NCBI RefSeq assembly: GCF_963678635.1
Contig: NC_087063.1
Coordinates: 29,462,599 to 29,526,598 of the forward strand
Direction: 5' to 3'
DNA: 64,000 nucleotides
DNA from: Symsagittifera roscoffensis
Taxonomy: Eukaryota; Xenacoelomorpha; Acoela; Convolutidae
How positions within the stretch are numbered: the stretch's first letter is position 1; each line of letters opens with the position of its first letter. Positions 1-11,500 of this stretch are shown piece after piece. Position numbers and translations under genes: made by a program. Below the pieces are notes generated by a model, which saw only the letters and a program-made list of their open reading frames with translations, was not told where the DNA came from and made no database searches.

Positions 1-1354
1 TCTTGTCATGAAAAAGCTGTTGTATTTGGCCGTTAAAATGAGCAACATTATTGTGGAATAAAAGTTTACGAAATCTGCTTTGAGTCATCCTGACAGCTAG
101 TCAGAAATGACGCATATTTGTTAGGTCGTGTTTTAAGAGTCGATGAACGTAGTTCAGAATTTTTTTTAGGTTCTGATGATTTTTTTTTTCAGGAAAAGTC
201 CAGGTAAAATTTGTTCAGGCTCTAAATTACTTTTTTGCTGTTTGATTTTCGATTCTTTTAAAATTCAGATCATTTCTTTTGTTAAAAGGAAGGCAAACTC
301 CACTATCGAACAGCAAAAGAGTTAAGGTCACGAAACACATGATCGGCTTCTAGTTGAGTCAGTCGAATTTAATTTTCTGATTTTTCAGCGAATTAAAAAT
401 TTTACTTATTGATCCAGTTTTCTCAAGTTCGCTTAATTTTTTTAAAAAAAAACGAACGATCAGTCTTAAACTTTTCTAGAAATTCAAAAAGTTTGAAGGC
501 CATCTATTTTTTTTGTTATTTGAAAGTTGAGATTTTTTCAAAATAATGTCAGTGTTTTTTCTATTTTCTTGCGTTCATTAACTCTTTTCCAAATGTCTTT
601 TGGCTGTTTGTTTTCAGAGTTTGACTCGCAGTTTGAGTTTTGATTTCTATGCAAGTTCAATTCAATTGTCTTTGTTAAAACGTATCTTTGCAATGTACGC
701 TCTAAATCACACTTAAATAAGGCGTTTTGATTTTTTGGTTGTCCAGGAAAAAGTCTTAAAAATTGCTACGCTTAAGTTTTGGCGGTTTGAGTTTTGATTT
801 TTTTATGTTCAAATCAATTTGCTAAAAGAATGCAAGTTTCGCTTTCGATTAATGAGAGAGCAAATGTCACGAAAAATATAAAAGACTTTGTTTCAGGACA
901 TAAGTTTTCAGAACTCTCTGCGGTATAAAAAGTACCCTCCGATCTGTTTCTCAAATTGGTTAGTTTTTGCAAAGAATTGCCATTAATAGAATTATTAATA
1001 TACGTATTTTTTTTCTTTAAAATTGGAAAGCTGAAAAATAAAAAAAAAACGTTTCGGTGCCCCAGCGGTCACAACTTTCTGATGGATTGTTGTCCTGTTC
1101 ATTATAATTTGGTAGTTGAAATTGGTATCCTGAAATCATATAATTTATTCTGAAAAACTTTGACGGCTATCTTCTAACACTTATGAAAATTTTCTCGGCG
1201 ATTGCCAGTAATAATGAATGATTCGTTGTCACATGTTTCTCCCATTCTAAATTGAAAAGTTATCTGTGAACTAACTGTTCTGAAATGACTGTTTTTAAAG
1301 CAGATTTTGAATGCCTTCCTTATAAGTTTTCACCGCCATGTTCATGACTTATAG
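1..1354. other. Intron or flank of gene A, no exon seen
   Basis: AT-rich sequence with long T runs. I see no coding exon before the LIM exon at 1355. The stretch from about 160 to 545 is a copy of a dispersed repeat described separately. The earlier exons of gene A must lie to the left of the window. Confidence 0.5.
160..545 (+). repeat. Dispersed repeat R1, copy 1
   Basis: Related stretches occur at 6265-6615, 10040-10400 and 20515-20805, all in the same orientation, with a fragment at 17735-17905. Shared phrases include AAGGAAGGCAAACTCCACTA, a CACGAAA..GTGATCG segment, CCAGTTTTCTCAA and AAGGCCATCTA. No protein frame and no obvious terminal inverted repeats are visible, so the class is not assigned. 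Probably an old non-autonomous transposon. Confidence 0.6.
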
Positions 1355-3281
1355 AATGTGGGATCAGTGGATGCCTCGCAGATGTGTGTTGTGTGTGGCA
1401 AGAGAGTATATGAGACGGAGAGAATAAGTGTGAACAGCAAGGGAGCTTCCAAAGTGTACCACAAGAGCTGCTTCCGATGTGCTCAGTGCAACAGAGTCCT
1501 ATCGTAAGTTACCACCAGAACCAGGTCAACTCTCAGAACCAGGCAGCCGCCCAAAATGCATATTTTTACAAAAAAAAATAGCTCGTCCATATCCAACAAT
1601 AAATTTCAATGGGCTCCTGTCGAATTGACCTATCTTTGGGCTTTGTTGCTGAAAACCTGAAACTTCTTCCATATGCATGCTTCTGTGATGGATAAAGACT
1701 TTTACGGTGCTGACTGAGAAAACAGTCTAGACACAAAGACCAATAAATCGAATTCACATGCTTGGTACAATGAATATTCTACCTAATGTTTATCACTGGT
1801 TTCTGGGCGAAACTCAGCAATAATGATCTAAGCTCATTCAGGTTTCCGGAAAAAGGAATGCTCTACATTGATATTTTCAGAATGGGCACGTACTGTTTGT
1901 CAGTGAACGGAGAGGTCTACTGCAAACCACACTTCCAACAGCTCTTCAAGGTCAAAGGATCGTACAACATCGAGTCTAGCAGTGGTGAGTCAATTTAAGT
2001 TGATTTCTATGCTAGGAACAACCGTTGGCTCAGTTTTATTTAACTATATTAGTCTGACCATCAGCGATAGCTGCTCATTATTTGGTGAACAAATTGCCGA
2101 CTTATTTGTAAGTTGACAAAAACTGAATTTAGATCATCTATTATACCCAACGAAAGTGAATTCAAGCAAACCAAGAGCAAAGCTCTTCAATCCCGGGTAA
2201 AATTGAAAGATTTGTATTATTACGTCATAGCGCCAAGCCGGTAGTGTGAACTACCTACTTTCATGATTTTATTACTTGTATTCCTTGTATTCAATCATGT
2301 AAATAGAATATGAAAATCGCTGAAAGTTGAGGTATCTGGGAGGCTGTTTGTTGGTGTTGTCATTGTTACGCAAATCGAACTAAAAACATTTACAACATAA
2401 ATCAGTTACGATATAGTGACTAACTGCAATCTAATAACTTATAGATAGATTACAAACGAAAACGAACAAACAAGAACGCGACATACGACATAGCAGTTCA
2501 TTATTGGGTTCGAGTTAGGTTCCTGGTTTTATAGCGAGTCTCTCTGTTTCTCTCTCTCTTTCATTCGTTATTTATCTATATACTGCGGTTTGGTTTGGGT
2601 TTCCTTTGAACACTGCTGATAACACCGAGCAGTAGAGCAAGTGGACATACATGCGTATAACAGAGCCTAGCAATTCATGGCTACCTAGTTTTGACCATGA
2701 GAAGCCGCCAATAAACACTCTTATGCGAATGCGAAGGGAATATGGCATATAAAAGCTGTTTTGAAGGCTGGTTTCCAATTTACATGTACATGCAGGGCTA
2801 AAGACTCGGAGCTTCAGGGCAATTTCAAATTGAGTTTATTGCCTTTTAAATTTCACTTTCGCATGTTGGACAGGTCTTGGTTAAAGCTTAACTTAGTTGC
2901 CTAGCAGAAGTAACATGGATTATTGAACCAATTTATAAATTTAGGAAAAAAATAAGTTGTGTTCAACGTATGATAATCATATTTTTGAAGGCTAATTGTA
3001 CTGATTACCAAGAATAGTGTATATAAGAAAAAAAGTTTTGAGCATATTTTTTTTTGGAATGAACATCTTCGTCACCCATCAAAACTAACTGCTTAAACTT
3101 CTTTGATGGTATCTAAAGCTAGACTAGAGCTCGCCTAATCGATCATTTAAAAATTTGTGCAATCATTTGGTTTTCGATTACTCTAACCGATCGATTTGCG
3201 GATGATTAACTAGTTTCTGAACTAACTGTGAGATTGTGTGTTACAGGTGCTCTCCGAGACTTCCATCGTGAGTTCAACTAA
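1355..3281 (+). CDS. Gene A: C-terminal LIM domain protein, EPLIN/LIMA1-like (partial, last three exons)
   Basis: Exons 1355-1503, 1881-1984 and 3247-3281 join in phase (149, 104 and 35 nt, 288 in all) to give 95 residues and a TAA stop at 3279. Donors are GTAAGT and GTGAGT; acceptors are TTATAG, TTTTCAG and TTACAG. The product holds one complete LIM zinc-binding domain: CVVC, then YHKSC-FRC-AQC, then YCKPH, giving all eight metal ligands. The spacing between the first C pair and the His is 21 residues, four more than in gene B. The stretch CKPHFQQLFKVKGSYN is typical of the EPLIN/LIMA1 and Xin LIM domain, which in known members belongs to actin-crosslinking cytoskeletal proteins. The tail after the LIM is very short (about 15 residues, ending REFN). 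A second donor-like GTGAGT inside the last exon at 3268 could let the gene continue to exons of gene B, so separate genes are likely but not proven. Confidence 0.8.
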
Positions 3282-5058
3282 ATCTCTGTAAATGGGCATG
3301 ATTTTGTTCCTCTATCATATTTTATTTTTTGTTGTATATATGTACAAATGTCTGTGCTCATCTTTCGCGCCATTTTAGACGAAAATTACCGTCAATTGTA
3401 TTTTCTCGTAATCGGATTGTGTTCGAATTTTATCGGGAGCTTAAATTGTTGTAGGAAGTTTGGAATATTCTCTTATAAGTTTACCTGTTTCAGAATCATC
3501 AGCAGAAAATGCAGCCAACTTGTCATCTCAAAGTTAGTAAAAACCTTCCTTTTAAGCTTAAATCTCAAGCGAACGCATCTGTTGTATTGCGAGCTTACTT
3601 CTCTTTTTTTTCAACTTGCATGAATTAGTGCTCAAATTCAGGACCCGTGAAGTGCTAAAATTATATTTGATAATTTAATAGCATGTTTTTTCTGCTTAGT
3701 TGGTACGGCAGCGTAGAAAGTTGACTGCGTGTAATTTGGCCAATCTAAATGAAGTAACCTTTTCGATCGTTTCTAAGTTTTCTCAATTTTGAAAGTTTTG
3801 GTTTTCGTCCTTAGACTATTTTAGTAGGTCTTGTCCTACAGTTTTCTAAGTTCATTTTACAGTTTTTTTCAGTTGTTGCTAGTTTTTGCTAATCCTTCAC
3901 TTTTTTCTTTAAATTTTTTGTGCCTGTATACACGTTAAACACCGTGAATTGTGCGTAGCTCCGCTTCTTCACCACTGTGAATAAGTTCCTTTTTTGTGAA
4001 TGCCGTTCGTATGGGGCTTGTATTCCGATTTCATGCTCTTTTCTGCCTGACTCTTTGAAGTGCTTTTAGTGCCGATGGTTTCGCCTTTGAATGTGCGCTC
4101 TGAGCCACATCAGGGGGCCCATATCTCTTCATTTTTGGATGGTAAGAGGCAAACCCAGGTGGCATTCTTTGTTACGTTTCAGTGAGGCGTAGCTTATCAG
4201 AATGTGTTTACCTGCAGCAACACGCGTCATTTAGTTTTATAACCAGACTATGCGGTCCCTGTTATTCGCATGTCGTTTGCTAATGTTGTTTGAGGATGCG
4301 TATAAAAGATACTTATTTCAAGCAGATGAAACTACAGTACAATTGGATAGCGAGAATGTTTTGTCATTCTCCCATTTGATATTGCTGCCTGTTGGTATTA
4401 CCATCATCGAATCCAATGCATCTGATGACCAGGATTTGGTTTGATTTGTTTTTTTTTAAAGCTAATGTAGTCTAATCTTTTGTCGTCTGATGGTTTGTTC
4501 TATTTTTATTAAAGGTACATAGTAAGCGTGTTCGATGAGTCCGTGGACTTCTCGTGAATCTTTTGTGTAAGCGTTTTTTTGGAACCTGTATTGCTCTGTA
4601 TTTTATGGCTTGGTTTATGGCGTTGTAGTTTCAGTTGAATTCAGATTATTGATTGTCTGCTCGTCGGCTATTACTCGTTTTTCCTTCCATTTGATCAATG
4701 AGAGATAATTGGTAAAAAGAACCATCTCAAAAATCCAGAAAAAAAGGCCTGAAGATGCTGCTTGCAATGGTTAGAGAAGATTTGATCCGACGGAACTTCG
4801 TTGCCAGTAAGCCAATCAGAACCCATTAGCCGATTAAACCCCCTGAAATCACTACCTATTTTGACCGAACATTGTTATTGCTAGTCTTCATCCTGTGGCG
4901 CGCATCCTATTAGAGTGCCTTGATCATAATAGCAGCATCTTCAAGTCTCATCATTTGGAAAACTATACCTCGAAATCCTCGCTTTGTCTTTGCTTTAAAA
5001 ATCATCCCGGCGTTTTATATCCACTGGTCGACTAGTTCTTGGAAAGGAGAGTTAAAAA
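3282..5058. other. Intergenic stretch between genes A and B
   Basis: About 1.8 kb with no exon or repeat I can define. It should contain the gene A polyadenylation region and the gene B promoter, but I see no clear AATAAA or TATA element at a telling position. Confidence 0.4.
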
Positions 5059-5523
5059 ATGAGTAACAGCGGAAGCATTCTGAATGTAAGCGGAGACGTT
5101 GAGACGGTGCTGCGCCTGGTGAGTCTGAAAATAGAGTCGGTAGAAGAAGATCTGCAGTTCTACTCTAATCTGGACTGGACCCACCGAGAACTCCTGTCGT
5201 CTATGACTTCCATATTGTCTCACCAGCATCACCTCATTTCTCTCTCACTGCAACATTTGCACCAGCTTACCAACCAACTCAATCTAGTCACTGATCAAAT
5301 TGATGGTGGGAACACCGCCACAGGCTATAATGAAGAGACGGAGATTGGTGATAGTAATGATAATATCACTAACAATAACCAGGAGCAGCAGTTAGGATCC
5401 TGTTCCGAATCCTCTTCTTCCACTGCTTCTTTGCAGCGTCGAAGTCCGAACACTTCAGTTGACAAAAGAAACGAAGGTGGAATTGCAGTGCATCTGAACA
5501 TATTCATGTCCTATTTTCATTAG
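5059..5523 (+). CDS. Gene B first exon candidate (boundaries unresolved)
   Basis: An open frame begins with ATG in a good A-rich start context and runs 154 residues. Its middle looks coding, with a Leu/His-rich helical stretch and then an Asn/Ser/Glu-rich stretch. The next exon frame has stops before 5770, so only acceptors at 5810 (phase 2) or 5820 (phase 0) are open to it. The best matching donor is CTG/GTGAGT after position 5118, phase 0. That would leave most of this frame unused in the long transcript. A later weak donor, or an alternative first exon with its own end, cannot be excluded. Confidence 0.5.
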   Translation: MSNSGSILNVSGDVETVLRLVSLKIESVEEDLQFYSNLDWTHRELLSSMTSILSHQHHLISLSLQHLHQLTNQLNLVTDQIDGGNTATGYNEETEIGDSNDNITNNNQEQQLGSCSESSSSTASLQRRSPNTSVDKRNEGGIAVHLNIFMSYFH

Positions 5524-8500
5524 AATTTTGATTTCTTTTGGAACTTGCGTGTTATGCTGAAGTTTTGCGGTTCACAACAAGTTAAGCGAAGTTGTTCGGA
5601 TTTTTTTTCAAATGGTTGAATTGATTAATTCATAATACTTGAGAGGTTCAGTGCGCTGCGCAGAGTTGTTTGGTCTCTATTACCTGGCAATTTTTTTGAT
5701 CTCGATGTCTTGGAATAATTGTAATTATTTGCTTTGCGAAGTGTGAAATTGGTCCAAAATTGATTGTAACTTCTGCATTTTTGTCTTTTAACTATTGCAT
5801 CTATTGAAAGGTGTGGAAAGATGAATGGTATTTTAGACGGAGGCGAAAACGGAGAGGGCGGTAGAATGAACAATGGTAACCATGAAGACGAGGACGATGA
5901 GGTGTCCCTGCCGGACCTGAAGAGTCTCAAGTCTCGCTTCGAGTCTGTGGCCAATGGGGAGTCACAGGAGATGGTAGTGATAGATAGAGATAACAGCAGT
6001 GCCTCCTCTCCCACAGCAGCAGCCAATGTTTCCTCTCTGAAGAATCAATGGGCAAATAATGCAGGTGAGGTTTCAATGTGCTCAACTTTTTAACGACGAC
6101 AACAGAAAAAAAAGGCGATTGAGTTCAGTATTACGCCCTATCAAACGCGACAAAGATGTTCTCGTTGCATGTTTGCTTTCGAAAATTGTTGAAATTTTTT
6201 TCACTTTGGATAATTGCAAAGTTTGATCTCAAAATTTATCAACTTAGTTATGAACTTAGTGAAGACTCTTATATAGGTCTTTTTTTTTGTCAGGAAAGTC
6301 TTAAATTTTGTGCACGTTCAATTTTGATTTTTCGCGGTTTACTTGTGATTTCTTTTTAAGTTCAGTGCATTTCTATTGTTAAAAGGAAGGCAAACTCCTC
6401 TATCGAACAGCAAAATTGTGAAGGTCACTCACGAAAAACGTGATCGACTTCTAATTTTGAAAATGGAAAATAATTATCAGATTTCCCAGCGAAAAAAAGG
6501 TTATACCTATTGATCCAGTTTTCTCAAATTGGGTTAATTTTAACAAAAAAGTGTCCATCATAAATAGTTCTACAAATTCGAAGAGCTTTAAGGCCATCCA
6601 ATTTTTGGTTCGAAATTCAGAAGTTTGCTGTCTGACTTTGATTTGATTTCCTATTACGTTCAATTTCATTTGATATAAAGAATATAAGTGAGCTCTCCAT
6701 GAACAAAAGGGATAATGGCGCAAAAAATGTGAATAGTTTTTTAAATTTAAAATTGACCTTTATTGACCGAGTTTCTAACAAAATCTAAAATTAACCGCTT
6801 TCAGTTTTTGTTACGACCATTTGAAAAATGGAGCAACTTGTATTCGGTTGTTTTAGTTTTTTTTCCACGCAAAAACAGCTACTTTAAATAATCATCGGAA
6901 AGAGTTGAGTGGTATATCATACTCAAGCCCTTTCACTCGCGATTCCCAGTGTCGAGAAAAACCAGATTTTTCGTCTTATTCGAGCGAATAAAGCGAGCGA
7001 GCTGGCTTACAATAGCTTAATTTAATGGCTTAATGCTTGCAATAGCTTAATTTAAGCCGTAAAACTTAAAATCTATTTGAGTGAAGTTAATTTTTTGAGT
7101 ATTTTAGCGCCTTTTTGGAATCAAAAATTTCAAAATTAGAATTTTTGTTGATTTTTTGGAATTTTTTTGTTGATTGTTTTTTGTTTTTCGGGTCGTTTTT
7201 CTACTAGAATTGTTTTCCAATTTGCTTATTTTATTATTTGTCGATTTTGCCTGAGCTCGAGTTTTTTCTTATCACAGCACTAATTGGAAAAAAAATGTGT
7301 GGCGTTTTTTAAGACTATGGTCGGAACATTCTGTGCTACTTGTACAGTAATCGGCTATCCTTGTTTCTAAATGGTTTATTTTGATGAAAAAGAAAGAAAA
7401 TGGTAAAGATTCTTCAAGAGCTATTTTATGTGATGTATTCGAAAATTGAAAAATGTTCAATCAAAGTGTCATATGTTTTGCGGTTTCTTTCAGTTCATTA
7501 CAACTTCTTCAACTGTCTGTTGGCTGTTTTGTTCACTCTCAGTGAAGCTCAGACAGCCAGTTGAGATCTTAATTTATGGAACTTAAGTGCCAACGTTTTT
7601 TTAATTAATGACAAAATTTATCCGTTTTCGTGTATTCTTTTCGAGCGATTTTCTAGATTTAACGATATTTTAGATTTGATTTTCTCTTTCCTGTTGTGGC
7701 AGAAGCACATCTTAAGTTTACGATTGGTTTGCTATTTTTACTATTTCCCTTTTCAAAAACGTGTAAGATTGTTTCCTGCCTCACTTTAAATATACGTCCG
7801 AGTAAAATTATATTTGCCTTAGGCTTTACTTTTTGCCGATGTTTGATGCTTTCGTTTCTCTATAAATTGCTTACCTTTTTCAGAAGAAGTATATAGTTGA
7901 TCAATTTGCCTTAAGTTGGTTTCTGCAATTTGTCTTATTTTTTTCATTTTTGCTTGCAGTGTTTTCCTGTGCCTTCAGCGTGGAATTTATAGAAGTTCTT
8001 CGGCCTTTTTAAACTGAGCTGCTTGTTTAGTTTTATTTAAATTGTTAAATATATGGTCTCATCTTCTTCCATCATCTCTTAGTGGAAATTTCTCAACAGT
8101 TTCATGGATCGTAACGAACATTAGAAGTTGTTTAGTCGGCACTCACTACGTTGTTTTTGACTCTTGACATACTAATATTTCAAGGTAAAGACAAACCGCT
8201 TCAGATCTATGAGTTGTGGACTCAAATCAGGGGCGGATCTAGGGTTTTCTCGAGGGGGGGGGGGGCCTTTCAAAAATTTTTTGAAAATTTTGTTGACCTT
8301 TTTTCTAGATCGACCAAATTGATTTTCCGAGCTCTCCTAAAGCAATAAAAAGACCTTGGTCAAATTTTGTGCGCCGCAGGCAAAATTTTGAAAAAAAACA
8401 GTCCGAAAAAGGCATTTTAGGGACTTTTTGGAAAATTTTGTGTGCCGCAGGCAAAATTTTGAAAAAAAAAAACAGTCCGAAAAAGGCATTTTAAGGGTCT

Positions 8501-11500
8501 TTTTGGGAAATTTTGGCCACAAAATTGCGCTTTTTCGGCGCGCGGTCCCCCTTCAAAATTAGTAGATATTGGCGCTGAAGGCGACTTTACAACAATTTTA
8601 GGGTTCGTCACCAAATATGGATATCTCAAAATAGTACCAAGGAGGGAACCTTTGGGTCGGCAGGGGGTCGAATCCCCGAGGGGGGGGGGGGGCGTTCACC
8701 CCCCCCCCCCCCCCCCCTAAATCCGCCCCTGACTCAAATGAAGCGAGTCTATACTCACTAAAATTGAATCTTTGTTGGATTCGTAGACGACAAAGTCAAT
8801 ACAGTTTTGGGATCAAAGCTATTAAATTCCGAAAGTTGTCTTATCCGATCGACATATCCGTATAAATGAGGCAGGTTTTAATGTGGTGATTTATTTTAAA
8901 ACATTTGTTTTTGCTAATTGGTGCGTTTTCTGATAGAATGGAAGTTTTTGATAGATATAGACTATGTGGTTCATCGATAAATAGTACTTATGTTTGTTTA
9001 GTGGGTCGGTCAGAGTCGGTGAGAATGAAGGACGACGAAGTGCAACTGTGCAGAAGCGCCAGTCAGTTGAGAGCCCAGTTCGACAAACCCAATCAGCACA
9101 TGACTACAGCTACTGCACAGGACAACACCCCAGACGGAACAGAATCTTCCGAGGACCCAAAAGCCCAGGAAGTGATGTGTGTCTCGGGGGGATTAGCATC
9201 TGTGAAGAGTATGTTCGAGGGGGGCAACAGGAATGCACAACAGCCAAGTGGAAGACAGGTTGCACAAGATGAGAGCTTGCAAGCGGCTATGGCCAGAAGC
9301 TCAATCTCTAGTAAAACAATCTTCCAAAGTGGAGGCGCAGAGCCAAGCAATGATGACAGTGATACCACAGCGAATAAGTCGCAAGTAAGATTCATAGTTG
9401 CTGAAGCTTTATGTGGTTAATTGCGGTTTGCTCTATTGTAGCGGTTAGGGAACTGCTGTTTCAATCAAAACCTGTTTTCTAGTATGATTACGCGTTTAAT
9501 TAGTAACGGTATCGCTACCGGGAAATATAACTCATCCCTGTTGGAAACTTAATTCGCGGAACTCTTTGGAATCCTCAGTGTACTTTACCATATTAATTTC
9601 CAGCTACTAGTTTTGCTCGTTTAGTGCAGAGGCAATGCACATAATTGCGGCAAAAAAATTCACAGTTTTGAGTCCAAGTTTTTGTAATTTGAAAGTTTAT
9701 TACCTAATGGAGGATTCTGCTTAATTTATCGGTTCAGTTGCCACAGTATTGACATTTCTTCTGATTAAAGCAATTTCCATTTTGTATGAATTGTTTTCTT
9801 TATTTTCTATTTAGTCATAAGTAAACAATGAAGTTCATTTTATCTTAAGTTATTTTTTATCTCATTACAAATTTTGGAAAAATAAATTCGATTTTTAACA
9901 ACTGATGCCTTTGCCTGGGTTGAGTTTGCAAATTAACTTTCACGATTGAAAAGTGTGCAAGGGAATGGAAGAATCGTGTTTACTCTAGATCTTTGAAAAA
10001 TATGATATCCTTCTTTCTTATTAAGAGTAATGACCGTAGTGAGTACTCTCATATAGGTCTTGCCGATTTTTTTTTTTCAGGGAAAAGTCTTAAAATTTGT
10101 TCACGCTCAATTTTGATTTTTCGCGGTATGACTTGTGATTATTTTCAAGTTCAGTGCATTTCTATTGTTAAAAGGAAGGCAAACTCCACTATCGAATAGC
10201 TTAAGTGTAAAGGTCGCGATAAACGTGATCGACTTCTAATTTCGAAAATGGAAATTAGTTATCAGATTTCCCAGCGAAATAAAGTCTTACCTATTGATCG
10301 AGTTTTCTCAAATTGGGTTGATTTGATAAAAACAGCCTCAATAATAAATTGTTCTACAAATTCAAAGAGTTTTAAGGCCATCTATTTTTTTCTTCCGAAT
10401 TCATTTTTTTTTCAGTTTCCTTACGTTACTTTTTTCATTACTCAGTTTCATTACTCTTTTCCAATCTTTGATTGGCTATGTTTTTCATAGTCATTTTTTG
10501 CAAGCGCTATCAAATTGGAACAAACTTTTTAAAGCAAACTATTTTCTTTCAGAATCACCCAAAGAACAGACATATTTTAAGCCTGTCCGCATTTTTAAAT
10601 CAAGTTATATTCGAAGTCTGTTTAAGTAATGTTCGTTGTACTTGGTCAAATTTCGTGTTTTAGCCGTCCGGTTTTTCATTTCTTCAAATCAAATTCATTT
10701 GCAAGCGCTATCAAATTGGAACAAACTTTTTAAAGCAAACTATTTTCTTTCAGAATCACCCAAAGAACAGACATATTTTAAGCCTGTCCGCATTTTTAAA
10801 TCAAGTTATATTCGAAGTCTGTTTAAGTAATGTTCGTTGTACTTGGTCAAATTTCGTGTTTTAGCCGTCCGGTTTTTCATTTCTTCAAATCAAATTCATT
10901 TGTTAAAAGAAACATGATTTGCGCTCACCAATAACCAAAGTGCAAATGGCGTAAAAAATTTGAATGGCTGTGTTGGCTCGTTTTTTGTATCTCAGACGGT
11001 GCAAAGCTCCTAGTTGAATTTATCTTTAACACAGGGCTAAGAAAAATTACATTGCAAAAGGGGTACATTCGTTACAACGTACAGGAGTTACATATGCTTA
11101 ACCGTTGATTTAGTTTTTGTTCAATGCTTTATAGGCAATTTTTTACTAGGTACCTTAGGGGATGGAAAAAAATTAACAAGGTCCGATCAAAGAAAATAGA
11201 CTATTCCCCTACGCGGCGTCATAAAAATTTCTGAGCAAACAATATGTGCTGCAATTAATTTAATTGACCCAAGAATTTTTAAGCACAATTGATTCCAAAT
11301 AGTTGATTGATGATGTAGCATCAAATTTCAATTGTATTTATGGGCTACAAATACGCAGTTTCAAGTGTTCCAGCTTCGTACGTTGACTCAGGCCGCTGTG
11401 GCGTTTCAAGTCGGTGATGCTTTTCCTTGCTCAATTTGTTTGGTAACGACTCTTGTTTTCTTGCTTTTACACATGCGAGCGTAGTGTTATAGTATGATTT

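Larger units (their letters stand above)
6065..9001. other. Gene B intron 2
   Basis: A 2.9-kb intron flanked by GTGAGG and TTTAG. It contains an R1 repeat (6265-6615), a miniature inverted-repeat element (6810-7327) and a hAT-like miniature element (8228-8731). I see no exon in the remainder. Confidence 0.7.

Noticed and set aside
4525-4562. Hammerhead ribozyme-like text around GATGAGTCCGTGGAC
   Set aside because: The core positions before and after the small stem do not match the conserved CTGATGA and GAAA parts.
8151-8629. Overlapping short frames on both strands
   Set aside because: They lie in or across the hAT-like miniature element, which encodes nothing.
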